35,052 bases of DNA from positions 55,561 to 90,612 of the forward strand of contig DCAE01000103.1 in assembly GCA_002311385.1 (NCBI GenBank), written 5' to 3'. Each line of letters opens with the position of its first letter. The first letter of the stretch is position 1. This DNA comes from Dehalococcoidia bacterium UBA1141. Its GTDB lineage: Bacteria > Chloroflexota > Dehalococcoidia > Lucifugimonadales > UBA3495. The position numbers and the translations under genes were made by a program. The notes under the pieces were generated by a model. It ran no database searches. It was given only the letters and a program-made list of their open reading frames with translations, and had not been told where the DNA came from. Positions 8,087-15,419 of the stretch are shown here, piece after piece.

Positions 8087-8860
8087 TTAAACCGTCTTCA
8101 CTATCCGTTTCACGAAAATACCCGGAGTAACCACCAGCTCACCGTCCAATCCACCAGCTTCGTGGATTTCATCCACTTCCGCGATGCTCACCCTGGCGGC
8201 CATGGCCATGACGGGATTCCAGTTTCGCTGGGTTCCCCTGTAGATGAGGTTGCCCAGTGCGTCACTGTATCGGGCTCTGAGCAAGGCGAAATCGGCCTTC
8301 AACCCAGATTCGAACCTGTGGTCTCTGCCCCCGATATTGCGCACTTCTATCTCCTTGCCAAAACGACCCTTGGCAGAACTATTCGTGGCAATACAGGATC
8401 CAGCCCCGGTGGGCAGAAAAATTCCGCCCAATCCTGCGCCTCCCGATCTCAGGCGTTCAGCCAGAATGCCTTGAGGCACCACTTCCAACTCCAACTCCCC
8501 AGACTTCCACTGGGATTCCACTTCGCCCATAGGACCCTCAGCTGAACTTAAAGGATAGAAGGGCATGGGAGAAATCAGCTTGCGTAATTGGCCGTTGGAC
8601 AAAAGGGGCTGGATTCCAGATCCGCCATTATGCTCTCCCCATTCGCCTTGGCAAATCACCGTCAAGTTCTTGGAACCAAGGTCCGCCAAAGCCCTAATAA
8701 GGCTTTCAGGCCAACCGGTCCCGGCATACCCGGCAATCAACACCACCGCCCCATCCGGTATATCGGTTACTGCGACCGCAGGAGACGGGTAGACTTTCCC
8801 TTCGGGCTTGCCCTGGGGACCAGTCCCGTCCTGGGCCTGGTTTGAAGATCTTTGGCTAAT
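8087..8860 (-). CDS. Family I CoA-transferase, A subunit (apparent ATT start)
   Basis: This is the CoA-binding alpha subunit of an acyl CoA-transferase. Typical motifs are DIPDGAVVLIAGYAG, ELEVVPQGILAERLRSGGAG, GLKADFALLRARYSDALGN and VSIAEVDEIHEAGG. The first conventional start codon in the frame is the GTG at 8746, inside conserved sequence: family homology (KVYPSPAVAVTDIPDG, matching NKVFADASAAVRDIPDG in the fused paralogue) extends upstream of it. The frame is open back to a TGA at 8887 with no ATG, GTG or TTG in between. An ATT at 8860 sits 5 bases after AGGGGAG, so I take ATT as the likely start (257 residues). If that is wrong, the gene has lost its start. It is first in the leftward CoA-transferase operon; a B partner is only present as the degenerate domain of the next gene or as the third gene. 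Confidence 0.8.
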   Translation of the reverse strand: MSQRSSNQAQDGTGPQGKPEGKVYPSPAVAVTDIPDGAVVLIAGYAGTGWPESLIRALADLGSKNLTVICQGEWGEHNGGSGIQPLLSNGQLRKLISPMPFYPLSSAEGPMGEVESQWKSGELELEVVPQGILAERLRSGGAGLGGIFLPTGAGSCIATNSSAKGRFGKEIEVRNIGGRDHRFESGLKADFALLRARYSDALGNLIYRGTQRNWNPVMAMAARVSIAEVDEIHEAGGLDGELVVTPGIFVKRIVKTV

Positions 8861-8865
8861 GTAAT

Positions 8866-8872
8866 CTCCCCT
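8866..8872 (-). promoter_or_regulatory. Ribosome binding site pointing to an ATT start
   Basis: AGGGGAG on the leftward strand lies 5 bases before the ATT at 8860. It is a strong Shine-Dalgarno match with no ATG, GTG or TTG nearby in the CoA-transferase A frame, so it supports the non-standard start. Confidence 0.6.
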
Positions 8873-9029
8873 GATTATGGCGATTCAGGCCACGGCCAGT
8901 TCTCTGCGGCCGGGTTGGCATGGATTTTAGCAGACGGGCATCGACAAGGGTTGGAGGGCTCGAATACGCACTGCTATGAGGCAAACCTACGGACTAATCC
9001 ATCTTCTAAATGAGAAAGCTGCCGACCAA

Positions 9030-9063
9030 AATTAAGGGCGCCCCGACGGTGTCGGGACGCCCC
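9030..9063 (-). terminator. Intrinsic terminator of groES-groEL
   Basis: A 12-bp stem (9037-9048 with 9052-9063, one G-U on the leftward RNA) with a 3-base loop is followed on the leftward strand by TTAATTTT. A second, AT-rich hairpin (CCTAAAAA with TTTTTAGG, 9063-9082) lies between it and the groEL stop codon. The position just after groEL fits the end of that transcript. Confidence 0.85.
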
Positions 9064-9086
9064 TAAAAAGTGTTTTTTAGGTCCGG

Positions 9087-10715
9087 TTAGAAGTCCATTC
9101 CTCCGCCGGGAGGCATGGCAGGCATAGCCGGCTTATCCTGAGGTATCTCGGTAATCATTGACTCTGTAGTCAACACCATGGCGGCAACGCTGGCTGCGTT
9201 TTGCAGGGCCGACCGGGTCACCTTGGTCGGGTCTACAATGCCGCGCTCCAGCATGGGTCCGTACTCGCCGAGGTCGGCATCGAATCCGTAGTCGTCAGCC
9301 TGTTTCTTGACTTCATTGAGGACCACTGAGCCCTCAAAACCCGAGTTCTCCACAATCAAGCGCAGAGGCTGTTCCAATGCTCGCCTGATGATGTTTGCTC
9401 CCACTACTTCATCGGGAGGCATGGAAGGCAGGGAGTCCAGGGCCCTCTGGGCGCGGACCAAGGCCACTCCGCCTCCTGGAACGATTCCTTCCTCTACAGC
9501 AGACCGGGTGGCGGACAGAGCGTCTTCCACGCGGGCTTTGCGCTCTTTCAACTCAACCTCGGTGGCCGCTCCCACTTTGATGACAGCAACGCCGCCGGAG
9601 AGCTTGGCCATACGCTCTTGCAGCTTCTCCCGGTCGAATTCTGAGGTTGTATCTTCGATCTGAGCTTTGATCTGGTTGATACGAGCCTGAATCGCTTCCT
9701 CGGAGCCTTTCCCTTCCACAATGGTCGTCTCATCCTTGGTGGAAGATACTCGCCGGGCTACTCCAAAATCTTCCAGGGTTGCCGAGTCCAGTTTCTTGCC
9801 CATATCTTCGCTGATGACGGTGCCGCCGGTGAGGATGGCGATGTCTTCAAGCATAGCTTTGCGCCGGTCACCAAAACCAGGCGCCTTGACTGCCAAGGCA
9901 TTTAGCGTCCCCCTCAGCTTGTTGACCACCAGGGTCGCCAAGGCTTCCCCGTCGATGTCCTCGGAGATGATTACCACGTTCTTCTTGCCCACCTGCAACA
10001 GCTTTTCCAGCGCTGGCAGCATGTCTGAGACTGCGGAAATCTTTTTGTCGGTGATGATTATGGTGGGATCTTCCAATGAAGACTCCATGCGGTCTGAGTT
10101 GGTGATGAAGTAGGGGGAGATATAACCGCGGTCTATCTGCATGCCTTCCACGTACTCAATCTCGTCGGCCATGCCCTTGGACTCTTCCACGGTTATTACG
10201 CCGTCTTTCCCGACTTTCTCCATGGCATCGGCTATGGTGGAGCCGATCGCTTCTTCGTGGGCCGAAAGGCTGGCAACCTGGCCGATGCGCTCTCGGGTCT
10301 CCACAGTCTGGGCCATCCCTTCGAGCTCGACCACCACGGCCGCTACAGCTTTCTCAATCCCACGTTTGATTGCCATGGGATTGGCGCCTGCGGTCACGTT
10401 CTTGAAACCTTCGGTGATGATGGCTTGGGCCAAAACCACCGACGTGGTTGTGCCATCGCCAGCTGCGTCGTTGGTTTTGGTAGCTGCCTCTTTAATCAGT
10501 TGAGCGCCCATATTCTCGAAGTTGTCGGGGAGCTCAATCTCCTTGGCGATGGTCACTCCGTCACTACAGACTTGGGGAGGGCCAAAAGACTTATCTAGTA
10601 CCACGTTTCGTCCCTTGGGTCCCAGTGTCACCTTTACGGAGTCGGCCAGAATGTCTATACCAGCGCGAAGAGCCTTTCGTGCATCTTCCGAGTATGCTAG
10701 TTTCTTTGCGGGCAT
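9087..10715 (-). CDS. groEL: Chaperonin GroEL (Hsp60)
   Basis: GroEL is the 60-kDa chaperonin subunit that forms the double-ring folding chamber and works with GroES in the cytoplasm. At 542 residues it is full length. Signature segments include VTLGPKGRNVVLD, AGDGTTTSVVLAQ (ATP site), the apical segment MQIDRGYISPYFITN, ALAVKAPGFGDRRKAML, and AVEEGIVPGGGVALVRA near the C-terminus. The tail is PAMPPGGGMDF rather than a long GGM repeat. The ATG is preceded by AGGAGG. It lies 59 bases after groES in one transcription unit that ends in a strong terminator. Confidence 0.98.
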   Translation of the reverse strand: MPAKKLAYSEDARKALRAGIDILADSVKVTLGPKGRNVVLDKSFGPPQVCSDGVTIAKEIELPDNFENMGAQLIKEAATKTNDAAGDGTTTSVVLAQAIITEGFKNVTAGANPMAIKRGIEKAVAAVVVELEGMAQTVETRERIGQVASLSAHEEAIGSTIADAMEKVGKDGVITVEESKGMADEIEYVEGMQIDRGYISPYFITNSDRMESSLEDPTIIITDKKISAVSDMLPALEKLLQVGKKNVVIISEDIDGEALATLVVNKLRGTLNALAVKAPGFGDRRKAMLEDIAILTGGTVISEDMGKKLDSATLEDFGVARRVSSTKDETTIVEGKGSEEAIQARINQIKAQIEDTTSEFDREKLQERMAKLSGGVAVIKVGAATEVELKERKARVEDALSATRSAVEEGIVPGGGVALVRAQRALDSLPSMPPDEVVGANIIRRALEQPLRLIVENSGFEGSVVLNEVKKQADDYGFDADLGEYGPMLERGIVDPTKVTRSALQNAASVAAMVLTTESMITEIPQDKPAMPAMPPGGGMDF

Positions 10716-10774
10716 CCGAATCCTCCTGTTTTAATGATGATAATTTTCTTGAAATACTTTGAATTGTTTCGGCG

Positions 10775-11065
10775 TTAAGAAATCTTCGCCAAAACGTCGC
10801 TTTCCCGGAGAATCAGGTACTCGTCGTCGCCGTCTTTGTACTCGGTGCCAGCGAATTTTGAGTATATGACCCGGTCGCCCTTGGCCAATTCCATAGGAAT
10901 CCGAGTGCCGTCCTCAGCCACTCTACCCGGTCCCACCGCAATGACTTCTCCTTCCTGAGGTTTTTCCTTGGCAGTGTCGGGCAGGTAAATTCCACCCTTG
11001 GTCTGTTGCTCTTGCTCTGTGGGTTTTACGACTACACGCTCACCCACTGGAACGAAGTTTGCCAC
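10775..11065 (-). CDS. groES: Co-chaperonin GroES (Hsp10)
   Basis: GroES caps the GroEL ring. The 96 residues are full length, with the N-terminal strand FVPVGERVVVKP, the mobile loop TKGGIYLPDTAKEKPQ, EVIAVGPGR and the C-terminal strand YLILRESDVLAKI. The start is a GTG at 11065, preceded by AAAGGAGG at good spacing. It is transcribed first, from a strong promoter at 11192-11220. No CIRCE element was found. Confidence 0.97.
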   Translation of the reverse strand: MANFVPVGERVVVKPTEQEQQTKGGIYLPDTAKEKPQEGEVIAVGPGRVAEDGTRIPMELAKGDRVIYSKFAGTEYKDGDDEYLILRESDVLAKIS

Positions 11066-11163
11066 CGTTGCCTCCTTTCTTCCTTTGACCTATATATTTT
11101 ATATTAAAAAAACTATCCGTTTCTGCTGAACGGCATTTATAGATATCAAGCTTTCAGGTATCC

Positions 11164-11186
11164 AGCCCTGGCATACTCCGAGGGCT
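11164..11186. promoter_or_regulatory. Inverted repeat at the groES transcription start
   Basis: AGCCCT (11164-11169) and AGGGCT (11181-11186) form 6-bp arms separated by 11 bases. The repeat begins almost exactly where transcription from the groESL promoter should start. That is the usual place for a heat-shock operator, but the sequence is not the HrcA/CIRCE consensus. It could be an operator or a 5' leader hairpin. Confidence 0.4.
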
Positions 11187-11191
11187 TGCTA

Positions 11192-11220
11192 ATAGTATTA
11201 AAGCGGTTGACCCTTGTCAA
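11192..11220 (-). promoter_or_regulatory. groESL promoter
   Basis: On the leftward strand, -35 TTGACA (11215-11220, perfect consensus) and -10 TACTAT (11192-11197) are separated by exactly 17 bases. The start site would be near 11185, about 120 bases before the GTG of groES. The -35 box overlaps that of a rightward promoter. Confidence 0.75.
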
Positions 11221-11242
11221 GATACAAGTGGCCCTCTACTAT
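11214..11242 (+). promoter_or_regulatory. Rightward promoter facing the acyl-CoA cluster
   Basis: -35 TTGTCA (11214-11219) and -10 TACTAT (11237-11242) are separated by 17 bases, mirroring the leftward groESL promoter. The start would be near 11249, giving a leader of about 150 bases before the first crotonase. The -35 overlaps the groESL -35 by five of six bases. Confidence 0.6.
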
Positions 11243-11347
11243 TGTAGCGGTGCCTGTGTAGCTGCGCTTGTGGTTAGGCGTATCTGATGCCCTCGCCTGA
11301 ACCAGCGGAATCCCGCGCTTATCTAGTGGATGCCATTCCAAAATCAT

Positions 11348-11375
11348 TAAGTCGTTATTACTAAGTCGTCATTAA
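11348..11375. repeat. 14-bp tandem duplication in the crotonase leader
   Basis: TAAGTCGTTATTAC (11348-11361) is followed directly by TAAGTCGTCATTAA (11362-11375). It is one of three 14-bp tandem duplications in non-coding or stop-codon positions of this cluster. Confidence 0.7.
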
Positions 11376-11386
11376 ATACAAAGCTA

Positions 11387-11391
11387 GAGGG
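11387..11391 (+). promoter_or_regulatory. Ribosome binding site pointing to an ATT start
   Basis: GAGGG lies 5 bases before the ATT at 11397, the same spacing as at the ATT-started CoA-transferase gene. No ATG, GTG or TTG occurs in this frame before codon 19. Confidence 0.45.
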
Positions 11392-11396
11392 ACACA

Positions 11397-12206
11397 ATTC
11401 GACACCGGCACGTAGATTATAAGAGGGACGGCGCCGTTGCCACCATTACATTGGACAATCCGGCTTTGGACAACCCGGCTTTGGACAACCGGATTGACGC
11501 GGCAATGGCAGACAGTCTGCGTGAAGTGTGCAGCGCTTTGACCCAAGATGATTCGCTCCGCTTGGTCGTAATAACCGGGAATGGCGGCGTATTCTCTGTG
11601 GGCCGCTCCAACCTGTCGAATGGTGACGATATCGGCGACGATATTAGCGGCGGCGAAGGCCCGTTGGCTTGGATAAATCAGCATCAAGTAGCCACAGTCG
11701 TTGCGGACCTCCAGGTTCCGGTAATAGCGGCGGTGAATGGAGACGCAATGGACCATGGCCTGGAACTGGCCCTGGCCGCTGATCTGAGAATAGCGTCAGA
11801 CGATGCCAAGTTTGGATTTCCAAGCCTGGGCCAAGGGGCAATACCCTGGGACGGCGGAAGCCAGAGGCTGCCCAGACTGATTGGGCCAGCTTGGGCATCG
11901 GACTTGCTGCTAACCGGACGTATCGTCGACGCCGAGCAAGCATTGGAAATCGGTCTGGTTAACCGCGTCGTTCCAGCGGGCCGATTGGCCGAGGAAACAC
12001 GCGCATTGGCTGATAAGGTATTGGCAGGAGCGCCCATCGCCGCTCGGTACGCGAAAGAGGCGGTCCAAAAAGGGATGGACCTTTCCCTTGACCAAGCGTT
12101 ACGTTTGGAGGCTGACCTGAATCTGCTTCTCCACACCACTTCGGACCGGGCCGAAGGGCTACAGTCGTTTCTGGAGCGGCGAGACCCCGAGTTTTCCGGC
12201 CAGTAA
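11397..12206 (+). CDS. Enoyl-CoA hydratase/isomerase family protein (atypical crotonase)
   Basis: This is a crotonase-fold enzyme, a family acting on acyl-CoA thioesters. VVITGNGGVFSVGRS and the segment AVNGDAMDHGLELALAADLRI are typical of the CoA site. Family homology (VDYKRDGAVATITLDNP) starts upstream of the first conventional start codon, a TTG at 11451. The frame is open from 11388, and ATT at 11397 follows GAGGG, so ATT is proposed as the start (269 residues). The first catalytic Glu position is kept (GLEL), but the second is changed (FPSLGQGAIPWDGG, where hydratases have PE...LG...GAGG), and the oxyanion glycines GG read DH. True hydratase activity is therefore doubtful; hydrolase, isomerase or decarboxylase activity is possible. 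LDNPA-LDNPA-LDNRI reflects a 15-bp tandem repeat. Confidence 0.82.
   Translation: MRHRHVDYKRDGAVATITLDNPALDNPALDNRIDAAMADSLREVCSALTQDDSLRLVVITGNGGVFSVGRSNLSNGDDIGDDISGGEGPLAWINQHQVATVVADLQVPVIAAVNGDAMDHGLELALAADLRIASDDAKFGFPSLGQGAIPWDGGSQRLPRLIGPAWASDLLLTGRIVDAEQALEIGLVNRVVPAGRLAEETRALADKVLAGAPIAARYAKEAVQKGMDLSLDQALRLEADLNLLLHTTSDRAEGLQSFLERRDPEFSGQ
11451..11495 (+). repeat. Three-unit 15-bp in-frame tandem repeat in the crotonase N-terminus
   Basis: TTGGACAATCCGGCT, TTGGACAACCCGGCT and the diverged TTGGACAACCGGATT lie head to tail. They encode LDNPA, LDNPA and LDNRI, one or two units more than crotonases usually have at this strand end. Confidence 0.85.
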
Positions 12207-12276
12207 TTCCAGGCGCCACATCTGGCAATCAAATCCGTAACCAGACGGCGAAACTCTAGTACCAAAGGGCGAAAGC

Positions 12277-12837
12277 TTGAAAATAAAATTAGACTTACAC
12301 ACTCATATTTGGGAGGCTTTTAACTTTCAGGCTCCCACCCAAGAGATGGCCCATAAAGTTGTGGCTCAAATCAAGTCCGCCGGGATTGACGGCATTGCTA
12401 TAACCGACCATCACAATAAGGAATGGTCATACGAGTTCCGCGACATAGTGGAACGCTTATACCCTGGTGAAGTGACCATAATCCCTGGATGGGAGATTGA
12501 GGTCCGCCCTCCGCAAAACCCCTTTGCCGAGTATCAGGTGGCCGAACTTTTCCTGCCCGGCGGGGGAGTGTTCCGCAGCTACTGTCACCCCGGATATTAC
12601 TCTCCGGAAATAATCATTGAAGAAGATATCCACGCCATCGAGATTGACAACTACATCCACAACTGGCACATCCGCAAGCAGCAGGTTGCCGAAGTCGCCC
12701 AAGCCCATAACCTCTTGGTTCTTGAGGTAAGCGATGCTCACAACCTAGAGAACATCGGCCTGCGCTACACCGAGTTGGAAATGGAAGAGCTATACCGCAG
12801 GGCTTCCCCGCGACGGCTGATCGCTGACGACCGATAG
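12277..12837 (+). CDS. PHP-domain metal-dependent phosphoesterase-like protein
   Basis: PHP proteins bind two or three metal ions and usually hydrolyse phosphoesters. The 186 residues carry the whole metal set: DLHTH (H8, H10), TDHHN (D44, H45), the Glu of PGWEIE (E73), CHPG (H104) and SDAH (D153, H155). The start is a TTG at 12277; AAAGGG lies about 10 bases upstream. It is a minimal, single-domain protein. The substrate is unknown. It lies between two crotonase genes on the same strand, ending 7 bases before the second, so it probably belongs to the same transcript. A signalling or RNA/phosphate role is possible, but nothing in the sequence decides it. Confidence 0.83.
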   Translation: MKIKLDLHTHIWEAFNFQAPTQEMAHKVVAQIKSAGIDGIAITDHHNKEWSYEFRDIVERLYPGEVTIIPGWEIEVRPPQNPFAEYQVAELFLPGGGVFRSYCHPGYYSPEIIIEEDIHAIEIDNYIHNWHIRKQQVAEVAQAHNLLVLEVSDAHNLENIGLRYTELEMEELYRRASPRRLIADDR

Positions 12838-12844
12838 CAACATC

Positions 12845-13561
12845 ATGTCTGGATTTGCCACAGTAATTTATAGCAAAGACGGGCCGGTGGCCCACATCTC
12901 GCTCAACCGTCCCCAATCGCTGAACGCTTACAACATACAAATGAGGGACGATTTCTCCCAGGCTTTGGAGGCCGTGCAAGCGGACTCCGAAGTCCGGTCT
13001 TTGCTCATCACCGGGCAAGGACGAGCATTTTGCGCCGGAGCCGATCTGACCGAGTTCGGCAGCGCTCCTTCCCAAACCATTGCAAGGCAGGTCCGTTGGG
13101 AGAGAGACGTTTGGGGTCAGATGCTCGCTTTGTCCAAACCGGTGGTCGCGGCGATTCACGGGTATTGCATCGGTTCGGGCGTGGAGATTGCCCTGTTGTG
13201 CGACCTAAGAATCGCCGCCGAGGGGACGGTTTTTGCTCTGCCAGAGGTTCATTTGGGCATGATACCGGCGGCCGGGGGCACCCAAACCCTGCCCCGGAGT
13301 ATTGGCAGATCAAAAGCGCTGGAGCTGCTGCTCACGGGGCGCCGCTTGGACGCCAAGGAAGCCTTGTCCCTGCGGTTGCTGACCCGGCTGGTTCCCCAAG
13401 ACAGTCTTGTAAGCGAGGGTTTATTCCTAGCCCAGCAATTGGCTGGTCTAGACTCAGAGTATGCGTCCAGCGCCAAACACTGCCTTCTGCGGGGCGCTGA
13501 CTTGCCCTTACCTCAAGCCTTGGCATTGGAATCTCGGGTAGCTGCTCGCGCGCTAGCCTAG
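12845..13561 (+). CDS. Enoyl-CoA hydratase/isomerase family protein (canonical crotonase)
   Basis: The 238 residues look like a classical enoyl-CoA hydratase. ISLNRPQSLNAYN is the N-terminal signature, GRAFCAGADLTEF holds the first oxyanion-hole segment, and both catalytic glutamates are present (GSGVEIALLCDLRIA and LPEVHLGMIPAAGGTQTLPR). It would add water to an enoyl-CoA in beta-oxidation or a related acyl-CoA route. The length is slightly short at the C-terminus compared with about 255-260 residues. The ATG at 12845 lies 7 bases after the PHP gene and has no strong ribosome binding site, so coupled translation is likely. Confidence 0.92.
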   Translation: MSGFATVIYSKDGPVAHISLNRPQSLNAYNIQMRDDFSQALEAVQADSEVRSLLITGQGRAFCAGADLTEFGSAPSQTIARQVRWERDVWGQMLALSKPVVAAIHGYCIGSGVEIALLCDLRIAAEGTVFALPEVHLGMIPAAGGTQTLPRSIGRSKALELLLTGRRLDAKEALSLRLLTRLVPQDSLVSEGLFLAQQLAGLDSEYASSAKHCLLRGADLPLPQALALESRVAARALA

Positions 13562-13596
13562 GCCAGCGTCCATTAAAATGTTTGGTTAACACGCGC

Positions 13597-13624
13597 CCTG
13601 GATTTCGGCCTTCGCCGGAATGAC
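13597..13624. repeat. REP-like palindromic element
   Basis: ATTTCGGC and GCCGGAAT pair around a CTTC loop (one wobble), followed by GACG. It resembles the dispersed hairpins of the GTCATTCC...GGAATCCAG kind found in many bacterial genomes. It sits in a 240-bp gap between the second crotonase and the acyl-CoA synthetase; the rest of that gap shows no gene. Confidence 0.6.
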
Positions 13625-13801
13625 GAATATTTTCCATCGACAGGCAAAAATTAGACAAGCGTTGGCGAATCCTTCAAAATGCTCGGCGAAGTATTGGTCG
13701 GTATCAGCCTTCACCAGGATTGAAGAAAGCGAGTTTTCGAGCAATAAGTTCGAGCAATTAAGATGAATATCCCGCATACACCCTCGCTAGGAGCCCGATA
13801 G

Positions 13802-15373
13802 ATGCGAACCAACGAATTCCTCATGATCTCCGGTGCAATCGTGCCCGACCGAACCGCCATCCAGTTCGACGGCGAGGCGGTGTCATTCGTAGAGCTTCAG
13901 CAGCGCTCCAACCGCCTAGCCAACGCCATGGCGGAACGGGGCGTCGGCCGCGGCGACCGGGTGGCGTTTATGCAGGTGAATTGCAATCAGGCTGTCGAGG
14001 TCTACTTTGCCACGGCCCAACTCGATGCAATTTACGTACCCATAAACTTCCGGGCCAAGACTGAAGAGCTTGAGCAGATGCTGGGAATCTCTCAGCCCAG
14101 CCTTCTGTTCATTGGTGAGCGCTATCTGTCATTAATACATTCCGGTGGGCCTTCCGGCAGCGGCTCGAACGCAGGCATATCTTCTGAGCAGGTAATCATC
14201 CTTGACGGCCATGGGAATGAAGGCAGGGAAACCTATGACGGTCTTTTGGCCGGTGCCTCCGATGATGAACTGATTTTCCCGGAGGCTGAGGATGACGACA
14301 CCACCGTCATTATGTTCACCGCAGGCACCACCGGGGTGCCCAAAGGGGTGATGCTCACCCATGAAAGTTTTTCTTCCTTCCTGCTTTCCACGGTAAACCC
14401 GGCGGACCCGGAGATTGAAGAATCCAATCTGCTGACCGTGCCCCTTTACCACATCGCCGGTCTGCAAGCGGCCTTGGCGGCAGTCTATGGTGGTCGAACC
14501 CTAATAATCATGCGTCAGTTTGAACCTGCTGAGTGGATGGGCTTGGTTCAAGAGCACCGGGCTGACAGGGCCATGTTGGTGCCTACTATGCTGAAGCAAC
14601 TGATGGACCACCCACGCTTTCATGAGTTCGACCTTTCCTCCCTGGACGTGATTACCTACGGCGCTGCCCCCATGCCTGTTGAGGTCATACGGCGGGCCAT
14701 CCAGGAATTCCCAGGCGCACGCTTCATCAACGCCTTCGGCCAGACCGAGACGGCATCCACCATCACCATGCTGCCTCCCGAGGATCACGCCATGGAAGGC
14801 ACTCCCGAAGAGATAGAAATCAAACTGAACCGGCTGACCTCCATCGGCAAACCCTTGGAGGATGTGGAAGTGCAAATCGTGGACGAAGACGGTACCGTGG
14901 TACCAAGGGGAGAGACCGGAGAGATTGTGGCCAGAGGCAGCCGCATGATGAGCGGCTACTGGCGGGAGGATGCGGCGACCAAAGAAGCCATCCGCTCCGG
15001 CTGGATCCACACCGGCGATCTAGGTTATCAAGACGACGACGACTATATCTTCCTTTCCGGCCGGGCCAAGGATTTCATCAAACGAGGCGGAGAAATGGTT
15101 TCCCCGGAGGAAGTTGAGCGGGTGCTCATGTCCCATCCTAAGGTCGACGACGCTGCGGTCATTGGCATCCCCGACGAGGAATGGGGAGAGGAAGTGCGGG
15201 CGGTGGTTGTTTCCCGCGAAGGCGGAGTCAGCGAGGAGGTCTTAATCCAGTATTGCCAAGACAAGCTGGCCAGCTTCAAGCGTCCTCGTTCGGTTGTCTT
15301 CATAGATGAGCTACCCAGAAACGTCATGGGCAAAGTCCTCAAAAAAGACCTCCGGGAACAGCACGGGAGTTAG
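13802..15373 (+). CDS. AMP-dependent acyl-CoA synthetase/ligase
   Basis: This enzyme activates a carboxylic acid to its acyl-CoA through an acyl-adenylate. The 523 residues are full length for an ANL-superfamily ligase. Motifs in order are the P-loop TAGTTGVPKGV (about 172-182), GQTETAS (about 313), GWIHTGDLGY (about 400), GRAKDFIKRGGE at the hinge, and PRNVMGKVLKK with the catalytic Lys (K511). The ATG is preceded by AGGAG at 8 bases. The acyl substrate is not predictable by eye. Downstream genes for a reductase, ThDP enzyme and CoA-transferases suggest that the activated acid is processed as its CoA ester. The stop codon lies inside a 14-bp tandem duplication. Confidence 0.93.
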   Translation: MRTNEFLMISGAIVPDRTAIQFDGEAVSFVELQQRSNRLANAMAERGVGRGDRVAFMQVNCNQAVEVYFATAQLDAIYVPINFRAKTEELEQMLGISQPSLLFIGERYLSLIHSGGPSGSGSNAGISSEQVIILDGHGNEGRETYDGLLAGASDDELIFPEAEDDDTTVIMFTAGTTGVPKGVMLTHESFSSFLLSTVNPADPEIEESNLLTVPLYHIAGLQAALAAVYGGRTLIIMRQFEPAEWMGLVQEHRADRAMLVPTMLKQLMDHPRFHEFDLSSLDVITYGAAPMPVEVIRRAIQEFPGARFINAFGQTETASTITMLPPEDHAMEGTPEEIEIKLNRLTSIGKPLEDVEVQIVDEDGTVVPRGETGEIVARGSRMMSGYWREDAATKEAIRSGWIHTGDLGYQDDDDYIFLSGRAKDFIKRGGEMVSPEEVERVLMSHPKVDDAAVIGIPDEEWGEEVRAVVVSREGGVSEEVLIQYCQDKLASFKRPRSVVFIDELPRNVMGKVLKKDLREQHGS

Positions 15374-15392
15374 TCACCGGGAGTTAGTCAAC
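15365..15392. repeat. 14-bp tandem duplication at the acyl-CoA synthetase stop codon
   Basis: GGGAGTTAGTCACC (15365-15378) is followed directly by GGGAGTTAGTCAAC (15379-15392). The first unit contains the TAG stop of the upstream gene. Confidence 0.8.
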
Positions 15393-15419
15393 AAGCAGCT
15401 ATGGGAGGATCAAAATAAC

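Noticed and set aside
11160..11200. CIRCE (HrcA) operator in front of groES
   Set aside because: TTAGCA and GAGT fragments are present, but spacing and the remaining bases do not match TTAGCACTC-N9-GAGTGCTAA.
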